From an uncultured Eubacteriales bacterium (GTDB lineage: Bacteria; Bacillota; Clostridia; Christensenellales; Borkfalkiaceae), in contig CAJLLH010000101.1 of NCBI GenBank assembly GCA_905207385.1, positions 1 through 5,227 on the forward strand: a stretch of 5,227 nucleotides of DNA, written 5' to 3'. The notes beneath the pieces are model-generated. The model searched no databases, had not been told where the DNA came from, and saw only the letters and a list, made by a program, of their open reading frames with translations. Below are positions 5,198-5,227 of the stretch, piece after piece. The position numbers and the translations under genes were made by a program. Numbering within the stretch: the first letter of the stretch is position 1; each line of letters opens with the position of its first letter.

Positions 5198-5227
5198 AGC
5201 CGCCGCGTAAAACTTTGCGCGGCGGCT
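5198..5227. other. 13-bp GC-rich hairpin at the window edge
   Basis: AGCCGCCGCG (5198-5207) pairs perfectly with CGCGGCGGCT (5218-5227). The stem extends inward by a T-G wobble and two A-T pairs to a 4-base loop (5211-5214). On the minus strand no T-run follows (GAAGTGCC), so it is not a classical terminator in that direction. On the plus strand the bases that would decide lie outside the window. It could be a plus-strand terminator, the end structure of an upstream minus-strand gene, or an intergenic palindromic element. Confidence 0.6.

Noticed and set aside
4935..5227. tRNA, rRNA or known riboswitch in the gap
   Set aside because: I see no cloverleaf, T-arm or anticodon stem, and no riboswitch core I recognise; the only structures are simple hairpins.

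Overview
The window is chromosomal core sequence from a bacterium, most likely an uncultured member of the Bacillota (Clostridia type). This rests on the conserved gene order pyrH-frr-uppS-cdsA-dxr, AAGGAG-type Shine-Dalgarno sites, perfect TATAAT -10 boxes in AT-rich gaps, and use of the MEP isoprenoid route. The lineage below that level is inference. Every convincing gene lies on the minus strand, so transcription runs from high to low coordinates.

Layout in the direction of transcription. (1) 4935-5227 is a gene-free, AT-rich and repeat-rich upstream region, with a strong 13-bp hairpin at the window edge and a good minus-strand promoter. (2) 4386-4934 encodes an unrecognised 182-residue protein with two membrane segments, followed by an intrinsic terminator. 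(3) An extended -10 promoter at 4286-4314 starts the tightly packed genes pyrH (UMP kinase), frr (ribosome recycling factor), uppS (undecaprenyl diphosphate synthase) and cdsA (CDP-diglyceride synthase). (4) An 11-bp stem with a U-tract closes that unit in the cdsA-dxr gap. A fresh TATAAT box and a strong Shine-Dalgarno site then serve dxr (DXP reductoisomerase). The window ends 16 bases past the dxr stop.

The genes join growth-linked functions. PyrH makes UDP, on the way to all pyrimidine nucleotides including the CTP that CdsA uses. Frr recycles ribosomes. Dxr makes MEP, the first committed precursor of the isoprenoids from which UppS builds the C55 carrier lipid for cell-wall synthesis. 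CdsA activates phosphatidic acid for phospholipid synthesis. In many Bacillota this cluster follows rpsB-tsf; here a self-contained membrane-protein gene occupies that place.

I found no clear new biological system. The least ordinary parts are: a 21-bp direct repeat (19/21 identical, about 846 bp apart) that brackets the unknown membrane-protein gene; that gene's leader hairpin and lack of a Shine-Dalgarno site; the repeat-rich upstream gap; and the split of the usual cdsA-dxr run into two transcription units.
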